A program made the translations under genes and the position numbers. Of a stretch of DNA of 22,624 bases, positions 8,451-16,984 are shown piece by piece; within the stretch, counting starts at the first letter, position 1, and each line of letters begins with the position of its first letter. The stretch is taken from positions 1-22,624 of the forward strand of contig JAGFNK010000764.1 in the NCBI GenBank assembly GCA_025769875.1, in the 5' to 3' direction. The DNA comes from Russula earlei. Taxonomy: Eukaryota > Basidiomycota > Agaricomycetes > Russulales > Russulaceae. The notes under the pieces were generated by a model that was given only the letters and a program-made list of their open reading frames with translations, ran no database searches and was not told where the DNA came from.

Positions 8451-9395
8451 TTATTTCTTTAAACCAATTTCTCTCAAACGCTCATCCAGGTATTCACCTG
8501 CAGTAGCATCCGGGTAGGCTTTTGGATGTTTCTCATCTATACAGCTTTCCAGGCAGGCCAGGCTTGTTTCACTTCTTGGATGGAGAAAGAAAGGCATGGA
8601 GAAACGGGAGGTATGCCAGTGTTCTCTTGGTGGATTAACAACCCGGTGTGTAGTACTTCTTAATTTGTTATTGGTAAGACGTTGTAACATGTCTCCAACA
8701 TTCACAACAATCTGGTCTGGCAAAGAAGTAACACCCACCCATTCATTCTGCTTTGTTAATATCTGTAGGCCATCCGCAGAAGCACCTACCAGTAAGGTGA
8801 TGAGGTTAATATCCTCATGCTGTTCTGCACGAATAGCGCTTTTGGGTTCTTTTGTGATGGGTGGATAATGGATACAACGAAGAATGGAGTTACCGTTATG
8901 GATCTGCTCATCAAAGAAATGTTCGTCTAACCCCAGGTATAAGGCAATGGCCTGTAACAGGGATCTTCCACTCTTTTCAAAGTTTTGGTAGGCTTTCACC
9001 AATGTAGGATTAAAATCTTTTACTTCACTCACCTTCACATTATCAGGATACTCTTCCTTGATCGCGTCACCATCTACCACCATTTGCCCGAACTGGAAGA
9101 ATTCTTTTAAATCAGGCGCTTCACTTCCTTTGGCGTGTTCTCTTCCAAAACTGGTATAACCGCGCTGTCCGGCCAGGCCTGGTATTTCATAATGCAGCTT
9201 CTTTTCTAAAGGAAGAGAAAAGAACTGTTGTACAAATTCATATTGCTGTGCAATCAGCTCATCAGGAATACCATGATTCTTTACTGCAACAAAACCCACT
9301 TCTTCATAGGCTTTGCCTAATTGCTGAACAAAGTCTGATTTACGTTTAGGATCTCCACTTAAGAAATCGGCAAGATCAACCACAGGTATGGACAT
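8451..9395 (-). CDS. Isopenicillin N synthase-like 2-oxoglutarate/Fe(II) oxygenase
   Basis: This 314-residue protein has a DIOX_N-type N-terminal half (SIPVVDLADFL; EEVGFVAVKNHGIP) and a 2OG-Fe(II) oxygenase C-terminal half. The iron triad is readable as H193-x-D195 (QHEDINLITLL) and H250 (STTHRVVNP). The Arg of the 2-oxoglutarate-binding RxS is R264-F-S266 in SRFSMPFF. Having this RxS pair fits either 2-oxoglutarate use or the isopenicillin N synthase style, so the sequence does not fix the co-substrate. Bacterial members of this family are often general-purpose oxygenases without known substrate; no biosynthetic cluster surrounds it, so beta-lactam synthesis is unlikely. It is monocistronic, with its own terminator. 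Confidence 0.9.
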   Translation of the reverse strand: MSIPVVDLADFLSGDPKRKSDFVQQLGKAYEEVGFVAVKNHGIPDELIAQQYEFVQQFFSLPLEKKLHYEIPGLAGQRGYTSFGREHAKGSEAPDLKEFFQFGQMVVDGDAIKEEYPDNVKVSEVKDFNPTLVKAYQNFEKSGRSLLQAIALYLGLDEHFFDEQIHNGNSILRCIHYPPITKEPKSAIRAEQHEDINLITLLVGASADGLQILTKQNEWVGVTSLPDQIVVNVGDMLQRLTNNKLRSTTHRVVNPPREHWHTSRFSMPFFLHPRSETSLACLESCIDEKHPKAYPDATAGEYLDERLREIGLKK

Positions 9396-9450
9396 AGCTT
9401 CTTATTTTTTAACGTGATGGAATGAAAGTAGTTGGCCAAAATACAAAAAA

Positions 9451-9485
9451 GTTATACGTAGTACGTTATAAGTTGTAAGTTTTTT
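9451..9485 (+). repeat. Degenerate 7-bp tandem repeat, copy 2
   Basis: Five heptads in phase: GTTATAC, GTAGTAC, GTTATAA, GTTGTAA, GTTTTTT. They use the same unit types as the array at 6973-7007, in a slightly different order. It lies between the oxygenase start and the nadA stop. Function unknown. Confidence 0.55.
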
Positions 9486-9524
9486 AGCAGGGAGTAGGGA
9501 AAACTGATAATTTATCATTAACAA

Positions 9525-10532
9525 CTATCCTATCAGTCCGGCTGCTTTGCTGATCTCCAGCATCCTGTCAATTGGCTTTTTGGCTGCCAGGCGTAGATTT
9601 TCTTCCATTGTTATTTCCGGCAGTTCGTACTCCATACAGAGATAGAGCTTTTCCAGCGTATTGAGCTTCATGTGTGGACAATCGTTACAGGCGCAGCTGT
9701 TATTTGGCGGAGCGGGTATAAAAGTTTTATTGGGGGCATCTTTTTGCATCTGGTGCAGGATGCCTGTTTCTGTGGCTACGATATATTCCCTGGAATCATC
9801 TTTAACAGCAAACTTTAACAGCTGCGTGGTGCTTCCGATATAATCTGCTATTCTCAAAATAGGTTCTTCACATTCCGGGTGAGCCAGCAATTTGGCTTTG
9901 GGATGGCGGATCTTGAGTTTGGTGATCTTTTCCAGGCTAAATATTTCGTGTACCATACAGGCGCCGTTCCATAACAGCATATCCCTTCCTGTTTTCTTAT
10001 TGAGGTAGGCACCCAGGTTTTTATCCGGTGCGAAGATGATCGGTTGGTCTTCCGGGATGCTTTCTATGATCTTTTCTGCATTGCCGCTTGTACAGATAAT
10101 ATCACTCAAAGCTTTGATCTCAGCAGTGCAGTTGATGTAGGATACCACCAGGTGGCCCGGATGTTTGTCTTTAAACGCCTTAAACTGCGGACCGGGAGCA
10201 GAATCGGCTAAAGAACAACCTGCCTTTAAATCGGGCAATAAGACCTTTTTAGAGGGATTGAGTATTTTGGCTGTTTCGGCCATAAAGTGAACGCCGGCGA
10301 AAACAATCATGTCTGCATTCGTTTGAGCTGCTTTTTGTGCCAGCCCCAGGCTATCGCCAATATAATCGGCTACATCCTGTATATCCGGCTCCTGGTAATA
10401 GTGCGCGAGTACGATGGCATTCTTTTCTTTCTTCAATCTTTCAATCTCTGCAAAGAGATCCGTAGTGGCATCTATGTCAATATCGAGAAAGCCTTTTTCT
10501 GAAATTGTATTGATCGCTGTGTGAATGTTCAT
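9525..10532 (-). CDS. nadA: Quinolinate synthase
   Basis: NadA condenses iminoaspartate with dihydroxyacetone phosphate to quinolinate using a [4Fe-4S] cluster, in de novo NAD synthesis. The 335 residues show [19 protein letters not shown] (43-61), GCSLADSAP with cluster ligand C106, NGACMVHE with C192, and [12 protein letters not shown], where C285 in the CP-x-M motif should be the third ligand. [11 protein letters not shown] is also conserved. ATG at 10532 gives a normal N-terminus. No nadB or nadC is adjacent. Its upstream side opens onto the DnaA-box-rich gap, from which it points away. Confidence 0.97.
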   Translation of the reverse strand: MNIHTAINTISEKGFLDIDIDATTDLFAEIERLKKEKNAIVLAHYYQEPDIQDVADYIGDSLGLAQKAAQTNADMIVFAGVHFMAETAKILNPSKKVLLPDLKAGCSLADSAPGPQFKAFKDKHPGHLVVSYINCTAEIKALSDIICTSGNAEKIIESIPEDQPIIFAPDKNLGAYLNKKTGRDMLLWNGACMVHEIFSLEKITKLKIRHPKAKLLAHPECEEPILRIADYIGSTTQLLKFAVKDDSREYIVATETGILHQMQKDAPNKTFIPAPPNNSCACNDCPHMKLNTLEKLYLCMEYELPEITMEENLRLAAKKPIDRMLEISKAAGLIG

Positions 10533-11013
10533 AACTGCTGTAGTATTCTTTTAATAATACTTTATTTATAAATAGAACCTATTACTATTAGGGGTGTGTA
10601 TATCGTGATAACTTACTTATCCCCACAGCACAAAGTTAATTACATCTGTTATTATCCACCGTTGCTAACATTCCGTTAACATTGGAAAACGCAATACAGG
10701 ATTGATGGAACCTGTTTTCTTAACAATTGTGGATGATGGATTGTTGATTTATTACCATTTGGCAATTCACAGGTAAGCAACAGTTAATTAAGAGGGATAA
10801 AAACGATACAAAGATTTTCTGCTTACGCTTTATTCGGTTAGTAAATGGACTAACTTTTCCTGTTAATTTCCACAAGTCGAAATGAAAAAAAACGGTTTTA
10901 TACACGTGTTTTGGTGTTTATTCACATAGAGGGTGTGGATTGTGAAAACAGGCAGATCTGTATCCGCTAAAATTTTCCCTGCGGGGCTTCTTTTACAATG
11001 CTTGCCCGTTCTG

Positions 11014-11022
11014 TTATCCACA
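11014..11022 (+). promoter_or_regulatory. Perfect DnaA box
   Basis: TTATCCACA matches the consensus exactly. It ends one base before the -33 element of the ppiD promoter, so bound DnaA could also affect ppiD transcription. Confidence 0.6.
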
Positions 11023-11023
11023 A

Positions 11024-11054
11024 TTTGTTCAAACCTATTATTCCCCTATTTTTG
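11024..11054 (+). promoter_or_regulatory. Bacteroidota -33/-7 promoter of the ppiD-like gene
   Basis: TTTG at 11024-11027, a 19-bp spacer, and TATTTTTG at 11047-11054 match the Bacteroidota primary sigma factor consensus TTTG-N19-TAnnTTTG completely. It predicts a leader of roughly 30 nt before ATG 11090. This is the best promoter in the window. Confidence 0.75.
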
Positions 11055-11089
11055 CCATCCTTTAAAAATTTCATACTAATTAAATTATT

Positions 11090-13189
11090 ATGTCTGTTAT
11101 TCAAAAAATTCGCGACAGAGGTGCCTGGATCATGTTCGGGTTAATTGCCCTGGCTTTGATAGCATTTATATTACAAGATCGTGCTTTGGGCGGTGGCCGC
11201 GGTAGTTTTTTTAGCAATACTACTACTATTGGTAAAGTGAACGGCGAAAGTATCGAGCGTACAGATTTTGAAGCGAAGATAGATATCGCGCAAAAAATGT
11301 ACGGCGAGCGTGCAGGTAGCCGCGATCAACTGATGGGTAATGTATGGTCGCAGGAAGTGGATCGTATTATTATGGAGGCAGAATATAAGAAGCTGGGTAT
11401 CGTGGTTACAGGTAAAGAACTGAGCGATCTTTTATTCGACCCTGCTACTTCACCTTTGAAAAGAGAGTTTACGGATCAGCAGACAGGAGAGTTTAAAGTG
11501 AGTGAGGCGAAACAGGCTTTTGCACAATTAAAGAAGAGTAAGAACCAGGAGCAACTGCAGATGGTGGAAGAGGCTTATATCAATCCTACCATTCAGCAGG
11601 CGTTGAGTAATAAATACAACAGCTTATTGCAGAAGGCTATGTATATACCAAAATGGCTGGTAGAAAAACAAACGGCTGATAACAACGCGATAACTTCTAT
11701 CTCTTATGTAACCGTGCCTTATACTTCTATTACAGATACCAGCAAAATAAGTGATGAGGATATCATGGCTTATGCAAAAAAGCATAGTAAGGAATATGAG
11801 AGAGAAGATGAAACACGCGCTATTAGTTATGTAGCATTTGATGCAACTGCGAGCGCTGATGATACAGCGGCTGTTTTGAACCAACTGCAATTATTGAAAG
11901 CTGACTTTGTAAATGCAACTGATGCAAAAGCTTTTATAGGAAAAACAGGTTCAGAGATTCCTTTTTCTGATTCCTACTTTAGTAAAACACGTATGCAGCA
12001 GCAACAGAAGGATAGCCTTACCAAATTGGGTATCGGTCAAACTTACGGACCTTACCTGGATGGTTCTTCTTTTGTGATCGCTAAAATGATCGGTGTTAAA
12101 CAGTGGCCCGATAGTGTTAGGGTTCGTCATATATTGATTGCTACTAATGACCCAAGAAGCGGACAGGTTATTAAAGAAGATAGCGTTGGTAAAAAACAGA
12201 TCGACAGTATAGAGTTGGCTATTAAAAAGGGCGCGAGCTTCGATTCACTGGTTGTGAAATACAGCGATGATCCCGGAAGCAAGAGCAAAGGTGGGGTGTA
12301 TGATTATTTCCCGCAGGGGCAGATGGTTCCGAGCTTTAATGATTTTGTGTTTGACAAACCAGTGGGTACAAAAGGTGTTGTGAAAACAGATTATGGTTAT
12401 CACTATATAGAGATATTGGGACAAAAGAATGTACAGCCGGCGTATAAAATAGCTTACCTGGCTAAACCGATCGTAGCGAGTAATGCAACCATTAGTACGG
12501 CGAGCACCAGCGCTGCACAGTTTGCGGCTACCTCTAAGGATAAGAAACAGTTCGACGAGAACGCAGTGAAACTGAATAAAGTGAGCCTGCCTTCCGGTGA
12601 AGTGAAAGCCAATGATTTCAATGTTACCGGTATTGGCCAGAACAGGCAGATAGTAAAATGGATGTATGACCATAGCGTGGGTGATATCTCTGAGCCTTTT
12701 GAGGCGGGAGACCGTTATATAGTGGCGATCCTTACTTCTGTTAGCAAACCAGGATTACCTCCTGTACAGCTTTTGAGAAATCAGATACAGGGTATCGTGC
12801 GTAATGAGAAGAAAGCGAAACAAATAATAGATGGTAAATTCAAGGGCGCTACACTGGATGCAATCGCTGCGAGCGAGGGTGTTACAGTATCGAGGGCGGA
12901 TAGTTTATCCTTTGTGAATCCTTTCCTTCCGGGTGTTGGTAATGAAGTGAAAGTAGCAGGCGCTGCTTTTAACAAGGCGTTGGTTGGCAAAATGAGCGAG
13001 CCGATAGCGGGTGCGACAGGTGTATTTGCGATACAGGTGAATACGATTGGCGCGAGCCCCAATGCGACTACCACTCCGGAGTCTATTAAACAAAACCTGA
13101 TACGTGGACAACAGATGGCTTTGTATCGTGGTGGAGATGCTTTGCGTAAAGCGGCTGATATTAAAGATTACAGGAGCAAATTCTATTAG
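11090..13189 (+). CDS. PpiD/SurA-type membrane-anchored peptidyl-prolyl isomerase
   Basis: This 699-residue periplasmic foldase is tethered by one N-terminal membrane segment (about residues 12-28, AWIMFGLIALALIAFIL). A SurA-like N-terminal chaperone region follows (about 45-190). A parvulin rotamase domain covers about 343-445, with VRVRHILIA, SFDSLVVKYSDDPGSKSKGG, FPQGQMVPSFNDFVF and TDYGYHYIEIL. A second, poorly conserved parvulin-like or chaperone C-terminal part runs to the end. The layout is that of PpiD, which helps newly translocated proteins fold at the SecYEG exit. It has its own promoter and terminator. Its start directly abuts the candidate origin. Confidence 0.88.
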   Translation: MSVIQKIRDRGAWIMFGLIALALIAFILQDRALGGGRGSFFSNTTTIGKVNGESIERTDFEAKIDIAQKMYGERAGSRDQLMGNVWSQEVDRIIMEAEYKKLGIVVTGKELSDLLFDPATSPLKREFTDQQTGEFKVSEAKQAFAQLKKSKNQEQLQMVEEAYINPTIQQALSNKYNSLLQKAMYIPKWLVEKQTADNNAITSISYVTVPYTSITDTSKISDEDIMAYAKKHSKEYEREDETRAISYVAFDATASADDTAAVLNQLQLLKADFVNATDAKAFIGKTGSEIPFSDSYFSKTRMQQQQKDSLTKLGIGQTYGPYLDGSSFVIAKMIGVKQWPDSVRVRHILIATNDPRSGQVIKEDSVGKKQIDSIELAIKKGASFDSLVVKYSDDPGSKSKGGVYDYFPQGQMVPSFNDFVFDKPVGTKGVVKTDYGYHYIEILGQKNVQPAYKIAYLAKPIVASNATISTASTSAAQFAATSKDKKQFDENAVKLNKVSLPSGEVKANDFNVTGIGQNRQIVKWMYDHSVGDISEPFEAGDRYIVAILTSVSKPGLPPVQLLRNQIQGIVRNEKKAKQIIDGKFKGATLDAIAASEGVTVSRADSLSFVNPFLPGVGNEVKVAGAAFNKALVGKMSEPIAGATGVFAIQVNTIGASPNATTTPESIKQNLIRGQQMALYRGGDALRKAADIKDYRSKFY

Positions 13190-13213
13190 TAGTAATATAG
13201 GAAATTTTTAGAG

Positions 13214-13249
13214 GAGCGGCCAACCCAACGGGTTGGCCGCTCTTTTTTG
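13214..13249 (+). terminator. Rho-independent terminator after the ppiD-like gene
   Basis: A 13-bp perfect GC-rich stem (GAGCGGCCAACCC, loop AAC, then its complement) is followed by TTTTTTG. It lies 25 bp after the stop codon at 13189. Confidence 0.92.
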
Positions 13250-13316
13250 TTTTACTGATACCGAAAATTCAGTTGCGCGGATTAACTGTAATTTGCTGTT
13301 CTGTTAAATACCGGTT

Positions 13317-13826
13317 ATGGAAGAAACTATTGTAAATAAGGTGGCGGAGAGCGGATTGATTACCCTGGACCTGGAAACGTATTATCCAAAGGGCCCGGTG
13401 GCTGTGTTTGACCTGAAGGATCATCTTTTTATGGGACTGATATTGAAGGAGAAGGATTTTCGTGCGGCTTTGCTGGCGACAGATTGGGAACAATATCGTG
13501 ATCAGTATGTGGCTGTTACCTGTAGTGCAGATGCCATTATTCCTATGTGGGCTTATATGTTACTGGCGAGCTATCTGCAACCGGTGGCAAAGGATGTTGT
13601 TTTTGGAGATGCAAAAAAACTGGCGGAAACAGTATTGATCAGGAACCTGCAAGCCATAGCCGGTGAGGAATATACGGGTAAGCGTGTTGTAGTAAAAGGC
13701 TGCGGCGATATTGCCATTCCCGAGGCGGCTTATGTGGAAATAACCAACAAACTGCGGCCGTTTGCGAAAAGCATTATGTATGGCGAGCCCTGCAGTACGG
13801 TGCCTATTTTTAAGAGGAAACTATAG
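13317..13826 (+). CDS. DUF2480 family protein
   Basis: This 169-residue soluble protein belongs to DUF2480, a family of unknown function found in Bacteroidota. I recognise the family pattern from VAESGLITLDLETYY, the LFMGLILKEKDFRAAL segment, CSADAIIPMWAYMLL and the C-terminal CGD-IPEAAYVEIT-LRP-KSIMYGEPCSTVPIFK. Several Cys (in CSADA, GCGD and EPCST) and the conserved acidic residues could form a metal or redox site, but this is speculation. It has no signal peptide or membrane segment. It is a single-gene unit between two terminators. I cannot assign a function. Confidence 0.8.
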   Translation: MEETIVNKVAESGLITLDLETYYPKGPVAVFDLKDHLFMGLILKEKDFRAALLATDWEQYRDQYVAVTCSADAIIPMWAYMLLASYLQPVAKDVVFGDAKKLAETVLIRNLQAIAGEEYTGKRVVVKGCGDIAIPEAAYVEITNKLRPFAKSIMYGEPCSTVPIFKRKL

Positions 13827-13842
13827 TGGCGTTTACTACGTA

Positions 13843-13860
13843 CATCTATTACAATAGATG
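13843..13860 (+). terminator. Probable terminator after the DUF2480 gene
   Basis: CATCTATTACAATAGATG forms an 8-bp perfect stem with a 2-nt loop, followed directly by TTTTTG. It lies 17 bp after the DUF2480 stop codon. The stem is AT-rich, so it is a weaker candidate than the other terminators here. Confidence 0.55.
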
Positions 13861-14040
13861 TTTTTGATAAAATAATTTTCGAGCTAGCCCTGCCCCTATC
13901 TTATTTTTTACATCTACTACATTGATTTCCAGCAAGCAACCTTTTTGAAGGTTTACCTGTATCTGTTTGTACAATATATGGGCGTGTAAAGCGATCATTT
14001 TTTTAATAAATTATGAATAGCTGAACCTTATCTTTAAAGT

Positions 14041-14660
14041 ATGGAGATATTACGTAAGGGGATGAGAGGGCTGTTTTTTCTTTTTTCCTGTTATGCTTAT
14101 TGGGAACGGTGCGGGTGGAAGCACAGAAAGATACCACTACTCCTTCCAAAATGGATGCGGTGGGGTTTATCCAGAAATTGTACCGGGAATATGGAAGTAA
14201 AAATCATTCCATGTATGGCTATACCAATGCAGAGGATAGTATTATTATGTGGCTGGATAGCTGCCGGCTGAATATTGTGCATAAAGTGGTTTCGGTTACG
14301 CAGGATATGAATCGTTTTCATTTTATTAAAACGGTTACAACCAATACAATTGATCTTTCGATAATAAAGTTGGAAGATGGAAGGATAGAGGCCCTGGAAA
14401 TGAATGGTATTATACGGCAGTCACTTTCGTATCATAAGGACAAAGAGAAACAGGAATTTAAGTTGAGTCACCAGGAGGCAAGGGAGTCTATTAACGACCT
14501 TCCCGTTTCTATTCTTGCGGATGTGGTATTACCGAGCCCCGGAGAGAATACTTCTTATGATGCGCACAATTATGATGAGCGACTGAATAAGGCATTTGAG
14601 TTTTTGATTAAATCCTTTGGAGGAGGCGCTATAAAAACGGATCCGAATGATAAATTTTGA
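14041..14660 (+). CDS. Unrecognised secreted protein (frameshifted in the signal peptide)
   Basis: The mature part (open from about 14100 to 14660) begins VEAQKDTTTPSK and contains FIQKLYREYGS, a DSIIMWLDSC segment and an acidic C-terminus. I recognise no domain. Upstream in that frame there is no ATG, but it encodes a hydrophobic stretch (FSFFLLLCLLG) up to a likely cleavage site VEA-Q. The frame that does have ATG (14041 or 14062) encodes EILRKGMRGLFF. Adding one T to the T runs at 14074-14086 joins them into an ordinary signal peptide, so the true gene probably spans 14041/14062-14660 (about 200 residues). A near -7 box TATCTTTA at 14029-14036 would favour the 14062 start. It lies 47 bp before the hybrid kinase and could be cotranscribed. 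Probably periplasmic; function unknown. Confidence 0.65.
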
Positions 14661-14707
14661 CGAAACATTACCCTAGATAATTACAGAACCCTGTCTTCAA
14701 CAATATA

Positions 14708-16906
14708 ATGAAACCCCAACCTGATGATAGTAGTAAAGTAATCTCCTTATTGGAGGAGGCTTATGCAAGCCGAACCAGTGATTTGCATCATAGCATCAAA
14801 CTCGCTAAAAAAGCCCATTCGATAAGTGTTACTATACCCGATAAGCGTTTAATGGGTAAAAGCCTTAACCAGCTTTCTCTTTTTTACATGATCATGGGTA
14901 ACTATAAGCGATCCATCAGCATGGCGAAGGAGGCGATCGTTTACTTCACAGAGCTGGGTGACGAAAAAGGAATAGCGGATGCCGGCTACAATATTGCGGG
15001 CACGTATTATAAAACGGATAACTATCACCTGGGCCTGATACACCTTATTAACAGCCTTACCATTTACCGGAAATTTGATGATCACCATAACCAGGCGAGG
15101 GTGCACAAGTCGCTTGGTACCATCTATGAATTTATCGGCGATCGCAAGAATGCGATCAACTCGTATGAGAGCGCTATAAAGTCTGCCAAAAAGATAAAAG
15201 ACCAGGATCTTGAGTCTAATGCTTATAACCCACTTTCGGGGATTTACCTGAAACAGAAGAAATTGAAAAAGGCGCTGGCACTTGTTGAAAAGGCTATCCG
15301 GATGAAAGAGCAAACAGGAGACCTGCGTGGACTGGCTTTTTCATTGTATGGAAGAGGCAAGGTGTTTATGGCGATGGAGCTATATGCAGAAGCGGAAGTG
15401 GATTTTAAAAAGGCATTGGACATACATATGCAGTTTGGTGAAAAGTTGGGCAGGGGTATGGTGTATCATAAGATAAGCCTGCTGTATGTGAAGATGGGTG
15501 AAGCAACAAAGGCCAAAGAATACCTGGCCAAAGCGTTGGACCTGAGCAAGCGGTACAATATTGTTATTATCAAGATCAAGTGTAAATACCTTCTCTACCA
15601 GATCTATAAACGGGAAAACCAAACAGAGAAGGCATTGGAATACCTGGAAGAATACCTGAAGCAGAAAGAAGAAGTGATCAATACGCAAACTTTGCAGGTA
15701 ATAGAGAACTATGAGCTGATCACACAAATGAAATCGCTTGAAAAAGAAGCGCAGCTGCAGAAGGAAAAAGCGGACATTATTGATAAGAAGGATAAGGCAG
15801 AACAATCAGCAAGAGTGAAGCAGGAATTCCTGTCGACCATGAGCCATGAGATCCGAACGCCGCTGAATGCAGTGATCACTATTACTTCGCTTTTAAAAGA
15901 TCGGTTTATAGAAGAAGAGAAAGAGCTGCTGGATTCTTTGCAGTATGCTTCGAATAACCTGTTACTGATCATTAATGACATCCTGGATTTTACCAAACTG
16001 GATACCGGTAAAGTGCAGCTGGAAAATCGCCCTTGTCATTTTATACCATTGATCAACCGGATCATGAAGACGTATGAGAGCATGGCGAAGGAAAAGGGAT
16101 TGAACCTGCACCTGCAGGTAGATGAGGAAGTGGCACAGGCATATGAGCTGGATGAGACGAAGCTATCGCAAATAATGGGGAACCTTGTTAGTAATGCCAT
16201 CAAGTATACGGATACGGGGGATGTAGATGTGGAAATATTAAAGAGAGGCAGTGATGAGGAAGGGTATGATGAATTGTTATTCCAGATCATTGATACGGGT
16301 ATAGGTATACCTGAGAGTTATTTTGACGAGATGTTCCAGAGTTTCTCGCAGCCGAAAGCTGTTACTACCCGTAAGCAGGGTGGTTCAGGGCTTGGACTGG
16401 CTATTGTAAAGAAACTGGTTGACCTGCATCATGGTACGGTACAGGTGGAAAGTGTGTTGGGGAAAGGTTCTGTTTTTAAGTTTAACATACGGTTGAAGAG
16501 ATCAGAGATACCTACACAGCTGGGTGCGAAAAACCGGAACCTGTTACAAAATAAAACAGTGTTACTGGCGGAGGATAACCTGGTAAATGCGATGGTGGTA
16601 AGGAAACTACTTTCGAACTGGGGTATTACAACGGAACATGTTTTGAACGGAATAGAGGCTGTAAAGAAATCGCAGTTAAAGCCATTTGATTTTATACTGA
16701 TGGATATTCACATGCCTGAAATGAATGGTTTTGATGCAACGGCTTATATAAGGGAACATGAGAGCCCGAATGTGAAATCGCCCATCTTCGCATTGACGGC
16801 AGATATAACGGCGGAACATGAAGAAGAGTATCTCGCCTACTTCAATGGCTTTTTGCGTAAGCCGATAGAGATTGATAAATTGTATGAGGCGTTGATAAAG
16901 GCGTGA
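14708..16906 (+). CDS. TPR-containing hybrid sensor histidine kinase/response regulator
   Basis: This 732-residue cytosolic hybrid kinase has no signal peptide or membrane segment. Residues about 1-315 are tandem tetratricopeptide repeats (for example GIADAGYNIAGTYYKTDNY and ARVHKSLGTIYEFIGDRKNA). A coiled coil follows (about 335-370). The HisKA domain has the phospho-acceptor H380 in STMSHEIRTPLN. The HATPase domain has N-box LVSNAIKY (about 493-500), DTGIGIPE, and GSGLGLAIV. The C-terminal receiver (about 616-732) has acidic E622/D623, phosphorylation site D666 in LMDIHMPEMNG, the T of ALTAD and K718. All catalytic residues are intact. There is no effector domain or partner regulator nearby, so output must go to a phosphotransfer protein or other regulator elsewhere. 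The TPRs probably sense a protein or peptide signal. Confidence 0.93.
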   Translation: MKPQPDDSSKVISLLEEAYASRTSDLHHSIKLAKKAHSISVTIPDKRLMGKSLNQLSLFYMIMGNYKRSISMAKEAIVYFTELGDEKGIADAGYNIAGTYYKTDNYHLGLIHLINSLTIYRKFDDHHNQARVHKSLGTIYEFIGDRKNAINSYESAIKSAKKIKDQDLESNAYNPLSGIYLKQKKLKKALALVEKAIRMKEQTGDLRGLAFSLYGRGKVFMAMELYAEAEVDFKKALDIHMQFGEKLGRGMVYHKISLLYVKMGEATKAKEYLAKALDLSKRYNIVIIKIKCKYLLYQIYKRENQTEKALEYLEEYLKQKEEVINTQTLQVIENYELITQMKSLEKEAQLQKEKADIIDKKDKAEQSARVKQEFLSTMSHEIRTPLNAVITITSLLKDRFIEEEKELLDSLQYASNNLLLIINDILDFTKLDTGKVQLENRPCHFIPLINRIMKTYESMAKEKGLNLHLQVDEEVAQAYELDETKLSQIMGNLVSNAIKYTDTGDVDVEILKRGSDEEGYDELLFQIIDTGIGIPESYFDEMFQSFSQPKAVTTRKQGGSGLGLAIVKKLVDLHHGTVQVESVLGKGSVFKFNIRLKRSEIPTQLGAKNRNLLQNKTVLLAEDNLVNAMVVRKLLSNWGITTEHVLNGIEAVKKSQLKPFDFILMDIHMPEMNGFDATAYIREHESPNVKSPIFALTADITAEHEEEYLAYFNGFLRKPIEIDKLYEALIKA

Positions 16907-16931
16907 GGAGTTGTACGTTTACATTATAAAT

Positions 16932-16965
16932 AAAGAGGGCGATCCACCAGTGGATCGCCCTCTTT
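16932..16965. terminator. Bidirectional terminator between the hybrid kinase and carB N-half
   Basis: A 16-bp perfect stem (AAAGAGGGCGATCCAC, 2-nt loop CA, then its complement) lies between two convergent genes, 26 bp after the kinase stop and 20 bp after the carB stop on the other strand. A-rich and T-rich ends on both sides of the stem let it work in both directions. Its position shows that the short carB really ends here. Confidence 0.9.
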
Positions 16966-16984
16966 GTTATCAATCAGCCATTCA

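Larger units (their letters stand above)
10533..11089. other. Candidate chromosomal replication origin (DnaA-box cluster)
   Basis: This 557-bp AT-rich gap has no gene. It holds one perfect DnaA box TTATCCACA (11014-11022) and several near matches. With one mismatch: 10617-10625, 10652-10660 and, on the minus strand, 10728-10736. With two mismatches: 10595-10603 (minus), 10866-10874, 10898-10906 and 10934-10942 (minus). AT-rich runs around 10541-10580, 10785-10810 and 11061-11090 could serve for unwinding. The flanking genes nadA and ppiD diverge from it, most genes on either side point away, and three parS sites lie about 5-6 kb off. Against it: neither dnaA nor dnaN is in view, and GC skew counted by hand over sample lines was not decisive. 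Confidence 0.5.

Noticed and set aside
8451..9395. Beta-lactam biosynthesis role for the isopenicillin-N-synthase-like oxygenase
   Set aside because: No ACV synthetase or other pathway gene is nearby; the family is broad and bacterial members usually have other substrates.
9508..9520. TGATAATTTATCA hairpin after nadA
   Set aside because: The stem is short and AT-only apart from one pair, with no T run on the nadA strand.
10901..10910. TACACGTGTT as a possible fourth parS
   Set aside because: It lacks the TTCCACGTGGAA or TTTCACGTGAAA arms; only the CACGTG centre matches.
13841..13928. Possible direct repeat TACATCTAYTACA (13841 and 13908) as an operator
   Set aside because: Only about 13 bp are shared, and the first copy is part of the terminator hairpin.
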